Assembly: GCF_031323975.1 (NCBI RefSeq)
Contig: NZ_JAVIWS010000001.1
Location: 2,790,001-2,854,000, forward strand
DNA from: Escherichia ruysiae
GTDB lineage: Bacteria; Pseudomonadota; Gammaproteobacteria; Enterobacterales; Enterobacteriaceae
Direction of reading: 5' to 3'
DNA: 64,000 nt
Under the pieces are notes generated by a model. It was not told the DNA's origin, ran no database searches, and saw only the letters and a list, made by a program, of their open reading frames with translations. Positions 37,381-47,373 of this stretch are shown piece after piece (positions within the stretch are counted from its first letter, which is position 1; each line of letters begins with the position of its first letter). The position numbers and the translations under genes were made by a program.

Positions 37381-39957
37381 ATGTCATGGATGGTCGTTTC
37401 GCGCACTTACACTTCTTTGCCCTTTTCTTTATCTGTATTGGCGCTTACGGTTGCAGGCTCTTTTTCTGCGACAGCTGGAAAATTTAATCCGCGTTTTCTG
37501 GAAGATACCGCAGGGATCAACCAGCATGTTGACCTTTCCATGTACGAAACTGACCATGGCGCGCAGTTGCCTGGAACATATCGCGTTTCTTTAATCGTCA
37601 ATGAACAAAAAATGGAAACGCGCACTCTGGAGTTTAAGGCGGCTACAGAATCCCAACGAAAGGAGATGGGGGAGTTTCTCATACCTTGTTTAAGTCGGAC
37701 ACAACTGGCTGATATGGGCGTTCGTGTAGACAGTTTTTCAGCACTTAACCTTATACCAGCAGAAGCCTGTGTGGCGTTTAATGAAATTATCCCTCAGGCG
37801 ACCAGTCATTTTGATTTTAGCGAACAAAAACTGGTGATGAGTTTTCCTCAGGCGGCAATGCAGCAGGTTGCTCGCGGTACAGTACCTGAATCACGCTGGG
37901 ACGATGGTGTGCCCGCGTTGCTTCTTGATTACAGTTTCAGCGGTAGTAACAGTTCTCATGATACAAAAAGTTATAATCGCTACATTGATGAAAATGGTAA
38001 TCATCACCAGGATAAAAACGAAACTAGCCAGACTAACGATAGCTACTACTTAAGTATGCGAAGCGGCCTTAACCTTGGGGCATGGCGTCTGCGAAATTAC
38101 AGTAACTGGAGCTATAGTAACGGCGAGAAGCAGTGGGACAATATTGGCACCTATGTAACACGGGCCATTGTTCCGCTGAAAGCGCAACTGACATTGGGTG
38201 ATACAGCAACACCTTCAGATATTTTTGACAGTGTGCAGATGCGCGGGGCATTACTGGCCTCTGATGAAGAAATGTTGCCAGACAGCCAACGTGGTTTTGC
38301 TCCGGTAGTTCGAGGGATAGCGAAAAGTAACGCGGAAGTCAGTATTGAACAAAATGGTTACGTGATTTATCGAGCATTTGTTCAGCCAGGTGCGTTTGAA
38401 ATTAACGATTTATACCCCACAGCGAACAGCGGTGATTTAACCGTAATTGTTAAAGAGGCTGATGGTAGTGAACAAAGATTTATTCAGCCATTCTCTTCAG
38501 TCGCTATTTTCCAACGTGAAGGGCATCTCAAATATAGCCTTTCTGCTGGTGAATACCGTGCTGGTAATTACGATAGCGCCAACCCTCGCTTTGGTCAGTT
38601 TAATGCGATGTATGGTTTACCGTTTGGTATGACCACCTATGGTGGCGCATTAATTTCTAAGGATTACAACGCATTTGCTCTGGGATTGGGGAAAAACTTT
38701 GGCTCTATTGGTGCAATATCGGTTGATATTACTCAGGCAAAAAGTACATTAAATAATAATGCAACCGATCAGGGACAATCGTACCGCTTTCTTTATTCAA
38801 AAAGCTTTGCCAGCGGCACAGATTTCCGTTTATTGGGTTACAAGTATTCTACCAGTGGTTTTTATACCTTCCAGGAAGCAACAGATGTGCGTAGCGGTGC
38901 TGACAGCGATTACGGCCGTTACCATAAGCGTAGTGAAATTCAGGGTAATTTGACACAGCAATTGGGCACCTATGGGTCGGTTTATTTCAATATGACCCAG
39001 CAGGATTACTGGAATGATGACGGTAAGCGCCTTTCTTTGGCTACCGGGTACAACGGTCGTATTGGACGTGTTAATTACAGTATTGCTTACAGTTGGAATA
39101 AAAGCCCTGAATGGGATGAAAACGACCAGTTGTGGTCATTTAATGTTTCCATTCCGTTTGGTCGGGCATGGAGTAACTACCGCGTGACAACCGATCAGGA
39201 TGGTCGTACGACACAACAGCTTGGCGTCAATGGCACTCTGTTAGAAGATCGCAATCTTAGCTATAACGTTCAGGAAGGGTATTCCAGTAATGGTGTTGGT
39301 AATAGCGGTAATGCCAGTTTGTCGTACCAGGGCGGCGCCGGTAATATCAGCGTGGGTTACAGCTATGGTAAAGACTACCAGCAGACTAACTACAGCCTGC
39401 GTGGTGGCATTGTAGCGCACAGTGAAGGGATCTCGCTTTCCCAACCTTTGGGTGAAACCATTGGTATAGTTTCAGCACCAGGTGCCCGGGGGGCGAAAGT
39501 ATTAAATAATAGTGGTGTGAGTGTTGACTGGCAAGGTAATGCGGTCGTTCCTTATCTGAGCATCTACCGTGAAAATGATGTGTCCATTCGCAGTGAAACG
39601 TTGAATGACAGTGTTGATATGAACAGCGCATTCCAGACAGTTGTGCCAACGCGAGGAGCTGTCGTACGGGCGCATTTCGATACCCGTGTGGGTTATCGAG
39701 TTCTTATGACATTAATTCGGCAAAATGAAGTGAGCGTCCCCTTTGGTGCAACTGCAACGCTGGTTTCAGATAAAAGTGAACAGATTAGCGGTATTGTTGG
39801 TGAAGATGGGCAGTTATATATCAGCGGGATGCCTAAAAAAGGGGATGTGAAGATCGTATGGGGTAAAGATACTTCACAACAATGCGTTGCGAAATATGAA
39901 CTGCCGATTAAGGAAAAATCGTCAGGTATTATTTCTGTGACAACAAATTGCCAATGA
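37381..39957 (+). CDS. lpfC: LpfC, outer-membrane fimbrial usher (intact)
   Basis: FimD/PapC-type usher (858 residues). After the signal peptide, the N-terminal domain (about 35-150, FNPRFLEDTAGINQHVDLSMYE) binds chaperone-subunit complexes; a central barrel with plug (about 160-700) and C-terminal domains follow, ending with two cysteines (QQCVAKYELP, VTTNCQ). No stop codon or frameshift interrupts it, whereas the copy described in O157:H7 is split into lpfC and lpfC'. ATG at 37381. Confidence 0.94.
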   Translation: MSWMVVSRTYTSLPFSLSVLALTVAGSFSATAGKFNPRFLEDTAGINQHVDLSMYETDHGAQLPGTYRVSLIVNEQKMETRTLEFKAATESQRKEMGEFLIPCLSRTQLADMGVRVDSFSALNLIPAEACVAFNEIIPQATSHFDFSEQKLVMSFPQAAMQQVARGTVPESRWDDGVPALLLDYSFSGSNSSHDTKSYNRYIDENGNHHQDKNETSQTNDSYYLSMRSGLNLGAWRLRNYSNWSYSNGEKQWDNIGTYVTRAIVPLKAQLTLGDTATPSDIFDSVQMRGALLASDEEMLPDSQRGFAPVVRGIAKSNAEVSIEQNGYVIYRAFVQPGAFEINDLYPTANSGDLTVIVKEADGSEQRFIQPFSSVAIFQREGHLKYSLSAGEYRAGNYDSANPRFGQFNAMYGLPFGMTTYGGALISKDYNAFALGLGKNFGSIGAISVDITQAKSTLNNNATDQGQSYRFLYSKSFASGTDFRLLGYKYSTSGFYTFQEATDVRSGADSDYGRYHKRSEIQGNLTQQLGTYGSVYFNMTQQDYWNDDGKRLSLATGYNGRIGRVNYSIAYSWNKSPEWDENDQLWSFNVSIPFGRAWSNYRVTTDQDGRTTQQLGVNGTLLEDRNLSYNVQEGYSSNGVGNSGNASLSYQGGAGNISVGYSYGKDYQQTNYSLRGGIVAHSEGISLSQPLGETIGIVSAPGARGAKVLNNSGVSVDWQGNAVVPYLSIYRENDVSIRSETLNDSVDMNSAFQTVVPTRGAVVRAHFDTRVGYRVLMTLIRQNEVSVPFGATATLVSDKSEQISGIVGEDGQLYISGMPKKGDVKIVWGKDTSQQCVAKYELPIKEKSSGIISVTTNCQ

Positions 39958-39972
39958 TCAGGGATAGATAAT

Positions 39973-41028
39973 ATGATGAAAATTTCAAGTCTGTTTTTTG
40001 TTGGAAGCATGTTGTTTACGGCCAATAATGTTATGGCTGCAGATTGGGGACCCTGTACATCGACTTCAGGTGTTCATGATTACCCAGTCAATTTTGATAT
40101 TGATATTATGGATGCCAGCAAAAATAAAGCGGGTACTGAATTAAGATTAATTTACTCATGGGCTGGTGTTGGGCAGCCTTTTAGTTTTATTTGTGAGTGT
40201 CCGGATACTTATAAAACGGAAAAGGATACACTGATTAAAGTCGTGAGTAACTTATCTACGGCAACGCGAAAAATAAACAGTGAGCAATACTACCGGTTAA
40301 CCGATGAGCTGGAAGTAATGACCATGATTCAAGGTCCAAGCGTGTTGTTCCGTGTTCCGGAGGCCAATAGTCAGATCCCTAATTTAAATAACTCTTCTCA
40401 AGACTGTAAAGGTAATAATCTGGGGCAATTTGGCAGTAATGGCTATCTGTCATTTTATATAGCAAAGCCTGTTCAGGGTGAGGTGGAAATTCCCTACACG
40501 CTTATTGCAACAATGTATGCCTCAAAGAAAAAAAATACATACAGGGATCCACTTTCTACGGTCAGTATTGCAGGAAAATTGACCTTTACACAAGGCTGTA
40601 AAATTGACGCCGGTACGGTATTGGATGTCCCCTTCGGCGAGTACCCATCTTCGGCATTTAAAAATAAAAAAGGAACCATTCCAGTTGGAGGCACTGAAAA
40701 AGAGATTAACCTCCAGTTCGATTGTGAAAATATTACCGATGGCATTCAGGTATCTCTAAGGATTGAAGGAAACACAAGTCAGGCTGACGAGCGTGCCATC
40801 GATATGGGTAACCCAGACATTGGTGTGTTGGTTATGGATCCAAACGGCAATGTCTTAAGGCCTAACGATACCAACAGCAGTGTTAACTTAAACCTCGGTT
40901 CGAACGATCCCCAACAACATCGCGATGCAACAATTAAACTGAAAGCAGCACCAATCAGCACGACCGGAAATGCTCCAGCGGCAGGGCAATATAGTGGGGT
41001 TGCAACAATCTTTCTGGATATGGATTAG
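39973..41028 (+). CDS. lpfD: LpfD, fimbrial tip adhesin / minor subunit
   Basis: A 351-residue fimbrial protein with signal peptide (MMKISSLFFVGSMLFTANNV, then MA). The N-terminal half (about 22-190) has no pilin pattern and is probably the receptor-binding domain; the C-terminal half (about 200-351) is a FimA-like pilin domain (LTFTQGCKIDAG, LQFDCENITDGIQ, ATIFLDMD). This two-domain arrangement suggests a tip adhesin. Starts 15 bp after lpfC. Confidence 0.85.
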   Translation: MMKISSLFFVGSMLFTANNVMAADWGPCTSTSGVHDYPVNFDIDIMDASKNKAGTELRLIYSWAGVGQPFSFICECPDTYKTEKDTLIKVVSNLSTATRKINSEQYYRLTDELEVMTMIQGPSVLFRVPEANSQIPNLNNSSQDCKGNNLGQFGSNGYLSFYIAKPVQGEVEIPYTLIATMYASKKKNTYRDPLSTVSIAGKLTFTQGCKIDAGTVLDVPFGEYPSSAFKNKKGTIPVGGTEKEINLQFDCENITDGIQVSLRIEGNTSQADERAIDMGNPDIGVLVMDPNGNVLRPNDTNSSVNLNLGSNDPQQHRDATIKLKAAPISTTGNAPAAGQYSGVATIFLDMD

Positions 41029-41033
41029 TCATC

Positions 41034-41564
41034 ATGTGGAGAAATAGTATACGTTGCCTGTTACCCTTTTTAGCTCTGGCATATTTTCCCGGCGCTGAAG
41101 CCAAAATAAGCCTCGGTGAAGCAGGAAAACTGACGTTTTCTCTTTCAGTCGTGGCCAAAGGGTGTGAGTTTGAAGCCGCTGATTTAGAAGTTGTCATGGG
41201 GAAAATGATGTTAATGAAGCCAGTCACGGTCGGAAGAGTCATAAACGAAAAAAATTTCGTAATCGAATTAAAAGATTGTGACGGAATATCAAAAGCTAAA
41301 GTAACAATGGACGGCCTTCCTGACACCAATGATAACTCTCTTTTTGCTCTGGATGCCGGAGGCGCAACGGGAATAGCCCTGCAAATTGTTGACGGCAAGG
41401 GCACAAAACAGATTCCGAAAGTCGCTGGTGGAACGGCGATAGAGTGGCCAGTAAATGGAACAACAACCCAACTGAACTACAAAGCGAGTTATGTCGTTGT
41501 AAACGCCAATGCAACGTCTGGACATGCAAATGCCATGGTCAATTTCTCCGTGGAGTATGAGTAA
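41034..41564 (+). CDS. lpfE: LpfE, minor fimbrial subunit
   Basis: A 176-residue pilin-like protein, with a signal peptide (RCLLPFLALAYFPGAEA), a cysteine pair (AKGCEFEA and LKDCDGIS) and a C terminus (MVNFSVEYE) like that of LpfA. Its start is 5 bp after the lpfD stop, so the pair is probably coupled. Last gene of the operon, followed by a strong terminator. Confidence 0.9.
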   Translation: MWRNSIRCLLPFLALAYFPGAEAKISLGEAGKLTFSLSVVAKGCEFEAADLEVVMGKMMLMKPVTVGRVINEKNFVIELKDCDGISKAKVTMDGLPDTNDNSLFALDAGGATGIALQIVDGKGTKQIPKVAGGTAIEWPVNGTTTQLNYKASYVVVNANATSGHANAMVNFSVEYE

Positions 41565-41585
41565 CCAGTTTCGGACTTTTGGCAG

Positions 41586-41612
41586 AAAAAGAGGAGATTA
41601 CTCCTCTTTTTT
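41586..41612 (+). terminator. lpf operon terminator
   Basis: Perfect 11-bp stem AAAAAGAGGAG / CTCCTCTTTTT with loop ATTA (41586-41611) ending in a T-run, 21 bp past lpfE. Confidence 0.92.
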
Positions 41613-41827
41613 ACAAGAACAGTTAATTATTTGTCTGCATTCTGACTTGCTTTTTGTAAATATCTGTAGCTAAAACTCACTTCATTGCCACTTTTCCTTC
41701 TCTCTGTGGTCTACTTAACGACATGAGCAGGGGATGGCGTTCACTACTCCTGCATTTTTTCCTGATACTCCCACTGCAAAAACGGAGTGCTGGATATTTT
41801 TTCCCCTTTATCCCAGGGTTTGTTTGC

Positions 41828-43519
41828 ATGAGATACATCAAAACGATAACGCAGCAAAAGCTAAGCTTTTTTCTCGCTGTCTATATTGGTTTGTTTATGA
41901 ATTGCGCAGTCTATTTCCGTCGGTTTGACGGTTACGCGCATAACTTCACTTTTCTTAATGGCGTTTCGGCGGTTATCGAACTGGCAGGGACGGTTCTGGC
42001 AACCTTCTTCTTTTTACGCTTAATTTCACTCTTTGGCAGAACGGCCTGGAAAGTGCTGGCTTCATTGCTGGTGCTGATTTCTGCCGGAGCTAGCTACTAC
42101 ATGACATTTATGAATGTCATGATTGGCTACGGGATTGTCGCTTCGGTGATGACCACCGACATTGACCTGTCGAAAGAAGTGGTTGGCTGGACGCTTATCG
42201 CATGGGTTGTACTGGTGAGTATTATCCCGTTGCTATTTATCTGGATGAACCGCTCACAAGACACCTTCTGGCGTCAGCTTTGTACCCCGAAAACACGCTG
42301 GCGTAGCGCGCTTACTGTGCTGTTAGCGGGCTTGCTGGTATGGGGGCCAATACGTCTGATGGATGTAGCGCAAAAGCGTGCCGATCGCATGGCTGGGGTG
42401 GATATGCCTAGTTATGGCGGGGTGTTGGCGAACTCGTATTTACCCTCGAACTGGCTTTCTGCGTTGGGGCTGTATGCCTGGGCGCAAGTGGATGAATCTT
42501 CAGACAATCGTTCGCTGATGAATCCGGCGAAAAAATTCACCTATACCCCGACGCAAAATCTCGACGATACCTATGTGATTTTCATTATTGGTGAAACCAC
42601 GCGTTGGGATCATATGGGAATGTTGGGCTACGAGCGTGATACAACGCCGAAGCTGGCAAAAGAGAAAAACCTGGTTATGTACCGAGGTTATTCTTGCGAT
42701 ACCGCGACTAAATTATCACTACGCTGTATGTTTGTGCGTGAAGGTGGAACGGAAGATAACCCTCAACGTACTCTTAAAGAACAGAACGTATTTGCGGTTC
42801 TCAAACAGTTGGGTTTTAGCTCCGATTTGTACGCCATGCAGAGCGAGATGTGGTTCTACAGCAATACCATGGCTGACAACATTGCCTACCGTGAGCAAAT
42901 CGCGGCTGAGCCACGTAACCGTGGAAAAGCGGTAGACGACATGTTGCTGGTGAATGAAATTGAACGTTCTCTGGAGAAAAAACCAGAAGGTAAGCATCTG
43001 ATTGTGCTGCATACCAAAGGGTCGCACTACAATTATACTCAGCGTTATCCACGTGAGTTTGCCCAGTGGAAGCCAGAGTGTTATGCAATTGATCGCAAAT
43101 GTCCAAAAGCGCCGATGATCAACTCATACGATAACTCCATCACCTACGTAGATCATTTTATCGACTCGGTGATCGACAGATTCCGCGATAAGAAAGCAAT
43201 TGTGTTCTACGCGGCGGATCACGGTGAGTCGATTAACGAGCGTGAGCACTTGCATGGTACACCACGTGAATATGCACCGCCGGAGCAGTTCCGCGTGCCG
43301 ATGATGGTCTGGATGTCAGATAAATATCTGGAAAATCCGGCCAATGCGCAGGCATTCGCGCAGTTGAAAAAAGAAGCCGATATGAAAGTACCGCGCCGTC
43401 ACGTAGAGCTGTACGACACCATCATGGGTTGTCTTGGCTATACTTCACCGGATGGTGGAATTAACGAAAACAACAACTGGTGTCGCATCCCGCAGACAAA
43501 AGAGGCAGCGGCTAACTAA
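41828..43519 (+). CDS. eptB: EptB, KDO phosphoethanolamine transferase of LPS core
   Basis: Inner-membrane enzyme (563 residues) that adds phosphoethanolamine to the outer Kdo of lipopolysaccharide; in K-12 it is repressed by the sRNA MgrR. Five N-terminal helices (about 10-210) precede a periplasmic sulfatase-like domain with metal site GETTRWDH, the nucleophile threonine in [12 protein letters not shown] and AADHGES. The frame extends 35 codons upstream to 41723, but [11 protein letters not shown] at 41828 is the family start. Compared with my memory of K-12, the first ~460 residues seem unusually divergent while the last ~110 look almost identical. Confidence 0.94.
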   Translation: MRYIKTITQQKLSFFLAVYIGLFMNCAVYFRRFDGYAHNFTFLNGVSAVIELAGTVLATFFFLRLISLFGRTAWKVLASLLVLISAGASYYMTFMNVMIGYGIVASVMTTDIDLSKEVVGWTLIAWVVLVSIIPLLFIWMNRSQDTFWRQLCTPKTRWRSALTVLLAGLLVWGPIRLMDVAQKRADRMAGVDMPSYGGVLANSYLPSNWLSALGLYAWAQVDESSDNRSLMNPAKKFTYTPTQNLDDTYVIFIIGETTRWDHMGMLGYERDTTPKLAKEKNLVMYRGYSCDTATKLSLRCMFVREGGTEDNPQRTLKEQNVFAVLKQLGFSSDLYAMQSEMWFYSNTMADNIAYREQIAAEPRNRGKAVDDMLLVNEIERSLEKKPEGKHLIVLHTKGSHYNYTQRYPREFAQWKPECYAIDRKCPKAPMINSYDNSITYVDHFIDSVIDRFRDKKAIVFYAADHGESINEREHLHGTPREYAPPEQFRVPMMVWMSDKYLENPANAQAFAQLKKEADMKVPRRHVELYDTIMGCLGYTSPDGGINENNNWCRIPQTKEAAAN

Positions 43520-43569
43520 GAGGCCTGCTGACTTTCTCGCCGATCAAAAGGCATTTTGCTATTAAGGGA

Positions 43570-43598
43570 TTGACGAGGGCGTATCTGCGCAGTAAGAT
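43570..43598 (+). promoter_or_regulatory. proK promoter
   Basis: -35 TTGACG (43570-43575), 17-bp spacer, -10 TAAGAT (43593-43598), followed by the GC-rich discriminator GCGCCCCGC typical of stringently controlled stable-RNA promoters, just before the tRNA. Confidence 0.9.
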
Positions 43599-43610
43599 GC
43601 GCCCCGCATT

Positions 43611-43687
<77 letters not shown>

Positions 43688-43693
43688 AATTAG

Positions 43694-43720
43694 AAAAACC
43701 AGCCTACGGGCTGGTTTTTT
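43694..43720 (+). terminator. proK terminator
   Basis: Stem AAACCAGCC / GGGCTGGTTT with loop TACG region (43696-43717) ending in six T, right after the tRNA. Confidence 0.92.
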
Positions 43721-43745
43721 GCTTTCTGCGGCCTGAAGAGGATGA

Positions 43746-43774
43746 GAACCTCCGGGGGCAGGAGGTTCGACTCG
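43746..43774 (+). repeat. tRNA T-arm-like inverted repeat downstream of proK
   Basis: GAACCTCC / GGAGGTTC (43746-43753 and 43761-43768) form a perfect 8-bp inverted repeat, and GGAGGTTCGACTCGA (43761-43775) resembles the T-arm of proK (GGAGGTTCGAATCC). It may be a tRNA-derived remnant or processed spacer. No integrase gene or mobile element is adjacent. Confidence 0.5.
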
Positions 43775-43776
43775 AC

Positions 43777-43863
43777 GTAGGCCTGATAAGACGCGCCAGC
43801 GTCGCATCAGGCAAATGTGCCGGCCCATTGTCGGATGCGGCGTGAACACCTTATTCGACCTAC
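43777..43863. repeat. REP/BIME element between proK and dppA
   Basis: Two facing REP units: GTAGGCCTGATAAGACG with GTCGCATCAGGCA, then GTCGGATGCGGCGTG with CTTATTCGACCTAC, separated by a short linker. Confidence 0.9.
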
Positions 43864-44429
43864 ACATCACACATTTCCCTGCCAAATTTGCGCCCCATAT
43901 CTCACTATCCATTAACGGATTTGTGACAGAATCCATTGTCTTTTTTTATATTTGCTTAAATCTTTTTTTGCGTTACTTATGGCTGGCGCTGGCATTTTCC
44001 GCTGTGCGTTTTAGCGTTCATGGTATTAATCGCTCAGATATCCACCTTTTCCTCAGATTTTTTTCACTAAATGCATAAAACTTAATCACCAAATGTTGCT
44101 AAATATTAAGCTGATTGTTCTGGTCATGTTGGAGTAGCACAAATTTCTCTGCTGCAAATAGCGGTTTGAAGTTTTTTTAATCTTTGTTTGTGGATTCTCA
44201 CCGTTGGTGTAAATCCCGGTTGGCTGTATTGACGTTTTCACATTCTGTTGACAGATTGTAGGTCACGAGGGGCATTTTATGGAGGATCCGCACTGTTACA
44301 CTGATGTTAATTAGTACGGCATCCCCACCTCATAACGTTGACCCGACCGGGCAAAAAACAAAAAAGGTCAGGCAACGACAACCCACTGCAAAGGGTTAAA
44401 ACAACAAACATCACAATTGGAGCAGAATA
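43864..44429 (+). promoter_or_regulatory. dppA upstream region and promoter
   Basis: A 566-bp gap with no convincing gene. A candidate promoter is TTGACG (44229-44234), 17-bp spacer, CAGATT (44252-44257), which would start transcription near 44265, about 165 nt before the dppA ATG, as reported for K-12. The upstream part is A/T-rich and otherwise featureless. Confidence 0.5.
44396..44424 (+). promoter_or_regulatory. dppA leader GcvB target and ribosome site
   Basis: The CA-rich leader segment AACAACAAACATCACAATTG directly precedes TTGGAGC, the ribosome site of dppA. The sRNA GcvB is known to repress dppA by pairing its G/U-rich region with such a CA-rich element. The sequence match is clear; pairing itself is inferred. 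Confidence 0.75.
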
Positions 44430-46037
44430 ATGCGTATTTCCTTGAAAAAGTCAGGGATGCTGAAGCTTGGTCTCAGCCTGGTGGCTATGACCGTTGCAGC
44501 AGGTGTTCAGGCTAAAACTCTGGTTTATTGCTCAGAAGGTTCGCCTGAAGGGTTTAACCCGCAGCTGTTTACCTCCGGCACCACCTATGACGCCTCTTCC
44601 GTACCGCTTTATAACCGCCTGGTTGAATTTAAAATCGGCACCACCGAAGTGATTCCAGGCCTCGCTGAAAAGTGGGAAATCAGCGAAGACGGTAAAACCT
44701 ATACCTTCCATCTGCGTAAAGGTGTGAAGTGGCATGACAATAAAGAATTCAAACCGACGCGCGAACTGAACGCCGATGACGTGGTGTTCTCGTTTGATCG
44801 CCAGAAAAACGCGCAGAACCCGTACCATAAAGTTTCTGGCGGTAGCTACGAATACTTCGAAGGCATGGGCTTGCCGGAGCTGATCAGCGAAGTGAAGAAG
44901 GTGGACGACAACACCGTTCAGTTCGTGCTGACGCGTCCGGAAGCGCCGTTCCTCGCTGACCTGGCAATGGACTTCGCCTCTATTCTGTCAAAAGAATATG
45001 CTGACGCGATGATGAAAGCTGGTACGCCAGAAAAACTGGATCTCAACCCAATCGGCACTGGCCCGTTCCAGTTACAGCAGTACCAGAAAGATTCCCGTAT
45101 TCGCTACAAAGCGTTTGATGGCTACTGGGGCACCAAACCGCAGATCGATACGCTGGTCTTCTCTATTACTCCTGACGCTTCCGTGCGTTACGCGAAATTG
45201 CAGAAGAATGAATGCCAGGTGATGCCGTACCCGAACCCGGCAGATATCGCCCGCATGAAGCAGGATAAATCCATCAACCTGATGGAAATGCCGGGGCTGA
45301 ACGTCGGTTATCTCTCGTATAACGTGCAGAAAAAACCACTAGATGACGTGAAAGTTCGCCAGGCACTGACCTACGCGGTGAACAAAGACGCGATAATCAA
45401 AGCGGTTTATCAGGGCGCGGGCGTGGCAGCGAAAAACCTGATCCCGCCAACCATGTGGGGCTATAACGACGACGTTCAGGATTACACCTATGATCCTGAA
45501 AAAGCGAAAGCCTTGCTGAAAGAAGCCGGTCTGGAAAAAGGCTTCTCCATCGACCTGTGGGCAATGCCGGTACAGCGTCCGTATAACCCGAACGCTCGCC
45601 GCATGGCGGAGATGATTCAGGCGGACTGGGCGAAAGTGGGCGTACAGGCCAAAATCGTCACCTACGAATGGGGTGAGTACCTCAAGCGTGCGAAAGATGG
45701 CGAGCACCAGACGGTAATGATGGGCTGGACTGGCGATAACGGGGATCCGGATAACTTCTTCGCCACCCTGTTCAGCTGCGCCGCCTCTGAACAAGGTTCC
45801 AACTACTCAAAATGGTGCTACAAACCGTTTGAAGATCTGATTCAACCGGCACGTGCTACCGACGACCACAACAAGCGTGTTGAATTGTACAAACAAGCAC
45901 AGGTCGTGATGCACGATCAGGCTCCGGCATTGATCATCGCTCACTCCACCGTGTTTGAACCGGTACGCAAAGAAGTTAAAGGCTATGTGGTTGATCCATT
46001 AGGCAAACATCACTTCGAAAATGTCTCTATTGAATAA
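44430..46037 (+). CDS. dppA: DppA, periplasmic dipeptide-binding protein
   Basis: SBP_bac_5 family binding protein (535 residues) of the dipeptide ABC importer, also used in heme uptake and peptide chemotaxis through Tap. Signal peptide of about 28 residues (MRISLKKSGMLKLGLSLVAM, then VQA). Family signatures include VPLYNRLVEF, YTFHLRKGVKWHDN and LNADDVVFSF. First gene of the operon; a REP element separates it from dppB, consistent with much higher expression of the binding protein. Confidence 0.98.
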   Translation: MRISLKKSGMLKLGLSLVAMTVAAGVQAKTLVYCSEGSPEGFNPQLFTSGTTYDASSVPLYNRLVEFKIGTTEVIPGLAEKWEISEDGKTYTFHLRKGVKWHDNKEFKPTRELNADDVVFSFDRQKNAQNPYHKVSGGSYEYFEGMGLPELISEVKKVDDNTVQFVLTRPEAPFLADLAMDFASILSKEYADAMMKAGTPEKLDLNPIGTGPFQLQQYQKDSRIRYKAFDGYWGTKPQIDTLVFSITPDASVRYAKLQKNECQVMPYPNPADIARMKQDKSINLMEMPGLNVGYLSYNVQKKPLDDVKVRQALTYAVNKDAIIKAVYQGAGVAAKNLIPPTMWGYNDDVQDYTYDPEKAKALLKEAGLEKGFSIDLWAMPVQRPYNPNARRMAEMIQADWAKVGVQAKIVTYEWGEYLKRAKDGEHQTVMMGWTGDNGDPDNFFATLFSCAASEQGSNYSKWCYKPFEDLIQPARATDDHNKRVELYKQAQVVMHDQAPALIIAHSTVFEPVRKEVKGYVVDPLGKHHFENVSIE

Positions 46038-46073
46038 TTAAATGCCGTACAAAACTGATGGCAAAGGCAAAAC

Positions 46074-46173
46074 TGCCTGATGTGCTCCGCTTATCAGGCC
46101 TACGAAAATTCTGCAATGTATTGAGTTTGCAAGATTTTGTAGGCCGGATAAGGCGTTCAGTCCGCATCCGGCA
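46074..46173. repeat. REP/BIME element between dppA and dppB
   Basis: REP units CTGCCTGATGTG with CTTATCAGGCCTAC, then TGTAGGCCGGATAAGGCG with GCATCCGGCA. It lies in the 307-bp dppA-dppB gap, where it can stabilise the dppA transcript. The rest of the gap holds no gene; the visible dppB signal is a weak upstream A/G stretch. Confidence 0.9.
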
Positions 46174-46344
46174 TGAACAAAGCGCACTTTGTCAACAATC
46201 TGCATACCCGGTGGTGCTGTGCCTCTGCGCACAGCGCCATCCGGTAGCAATACTTCATTCCCTGTCCGGCACGGGCGGGAATTGATTGGTGAGCAATACA
46301 GACACGCAGTTCCAGGCTGCGGGTCACTATAGAGAATCCGGGTT

Positions 46345-47364
46345 ATGTTGCAGTTTATTCTCCGACGTTTGGGACTCGTCATCCCCACGTTTATCGGTAT
46401 TACCCTTCTCACCTTTGCCTTTGTTCACATGATCCCCGGCGATCCGGTGATGATCATGGCGGGTGAACGTGGGATCTCCCCAGAGCGCCATGCGCAATTG
46501 CTGGCAGAACTCGGCTTAGATAAGCCGATGTGGCAGCAGTATCTCCATTACATTTGGGGCGTTATGCACGGCGATCTAGGCATTTCGATGAAAAGCCGCA
46601 TCCCGGTTTGGGAAGAGTTCGTGCCACGCTTCCAGGCTACGCTGGAACTTGGTGTTTGCGCGATGATTTTTGCGACTGCGGTCGGTATTCCGGTTGGTGT
46701 ACTGGCTGCGGTTAAACGCGGTTCCATTTTCGATCACACGGCGGTTGGTCTGGCGCTGACCGGCTACTCGATGCCAATCTTCTGGTGGGGCATGATGTTG
46801 ATCATGCTGGTTTCAGTGCACTGGAACCTGACGCCTGTCTCCGGTCGCGTGAGCGACATGGTGTTTCTCGATGATTCCAATCCGTTAACCGGTTTTATGC
46901 TGATCGACACCGCCATCTGGGGGGAAGACGGTAACTTTATCGATGCCGTCGCCCATATGCTCCTGCCCGCTATTGTGCTGGGTACAATCCCGCTGGCGGT
47001 CATTGTGCGTATGACGCGCTCCTCGATGCTGGAAGTGCTGGGTGAAGACTATATCCGCACCGCGCGAGCCAAAGGGCTGACCCGCCTTAGGGTGATTATC
47101 GTCCATGCGCTACGTAACGCGATGCTGCCGGTGGTGACCGTTATTGGCCTGCAGGTGGGGACGCTGCTGGCGGGGGCGATTCTGACCGAAACCATCTTCT
47201 CGTGGCCCGGTCTTGGGCGCTGGTTAATTGACGCGCTGCAACGCCGCGATTATCCGGTGGTGCAGGGCGGCGTATTGCTGGTGGCGACGATGATTATCCT
47301 CGTCAACCTGCTGGTCGATCTGCTGTACGGCGTGGTGAACCCGCGTATTCGTCATAAGAAGTAA
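46345..47364 (+). CDS. dppB: DppB, dipeptide ABC transporter permease
   Basis: Inner-membrane permease (339 residues, about six helices) of the DppABCDF importer. N-terminal MLQFILRRLGLVIPTFIGI is typical of the family; the cytoplasmic EAA loop is DYIRTARAKGLTRLRVIIVH. Ends 9 bp before dppC. Confidence 0.97.
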   Translation: MLQFILRRLGLVIPTFIGITLLTFAFVHMIPGDPVMIMAGERGISPERHAQLLAELGLDKPMWQQYLHYIWGVMHGDLGISMKSRIPVWEEFVPRFQATLELGVCAMIFATAVGIPVGVLAAVKRGSIFDHTAVGLALTGYSMPIFWWGMMLIMLVSVHWNLTPVSGRVSDMVFLDDSNPLTGFMLIDTAIWGEDGNFIDAVAHMLLPAIVLGTIPLAVIVRMTRSSMLEVLGEDYIRTARAKGLTRLRVIIVHALRNAMLPVVTVIGLQVGTLLAGAILTETIFSWPGLGRWLIDALQRRDYPVVQGGVLLVATMIILVNLLVDLLYGVVNPRIRHKK

Positions 47365-47373
47365 GGGAACATC

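Noticed and set aside
35762-41827. lpf region as a prophage or transposon
   Set aside because: No integrase, transposase, terminal repeats or target duplication is visible; it fits a fimbrial operon inserted by recombination.
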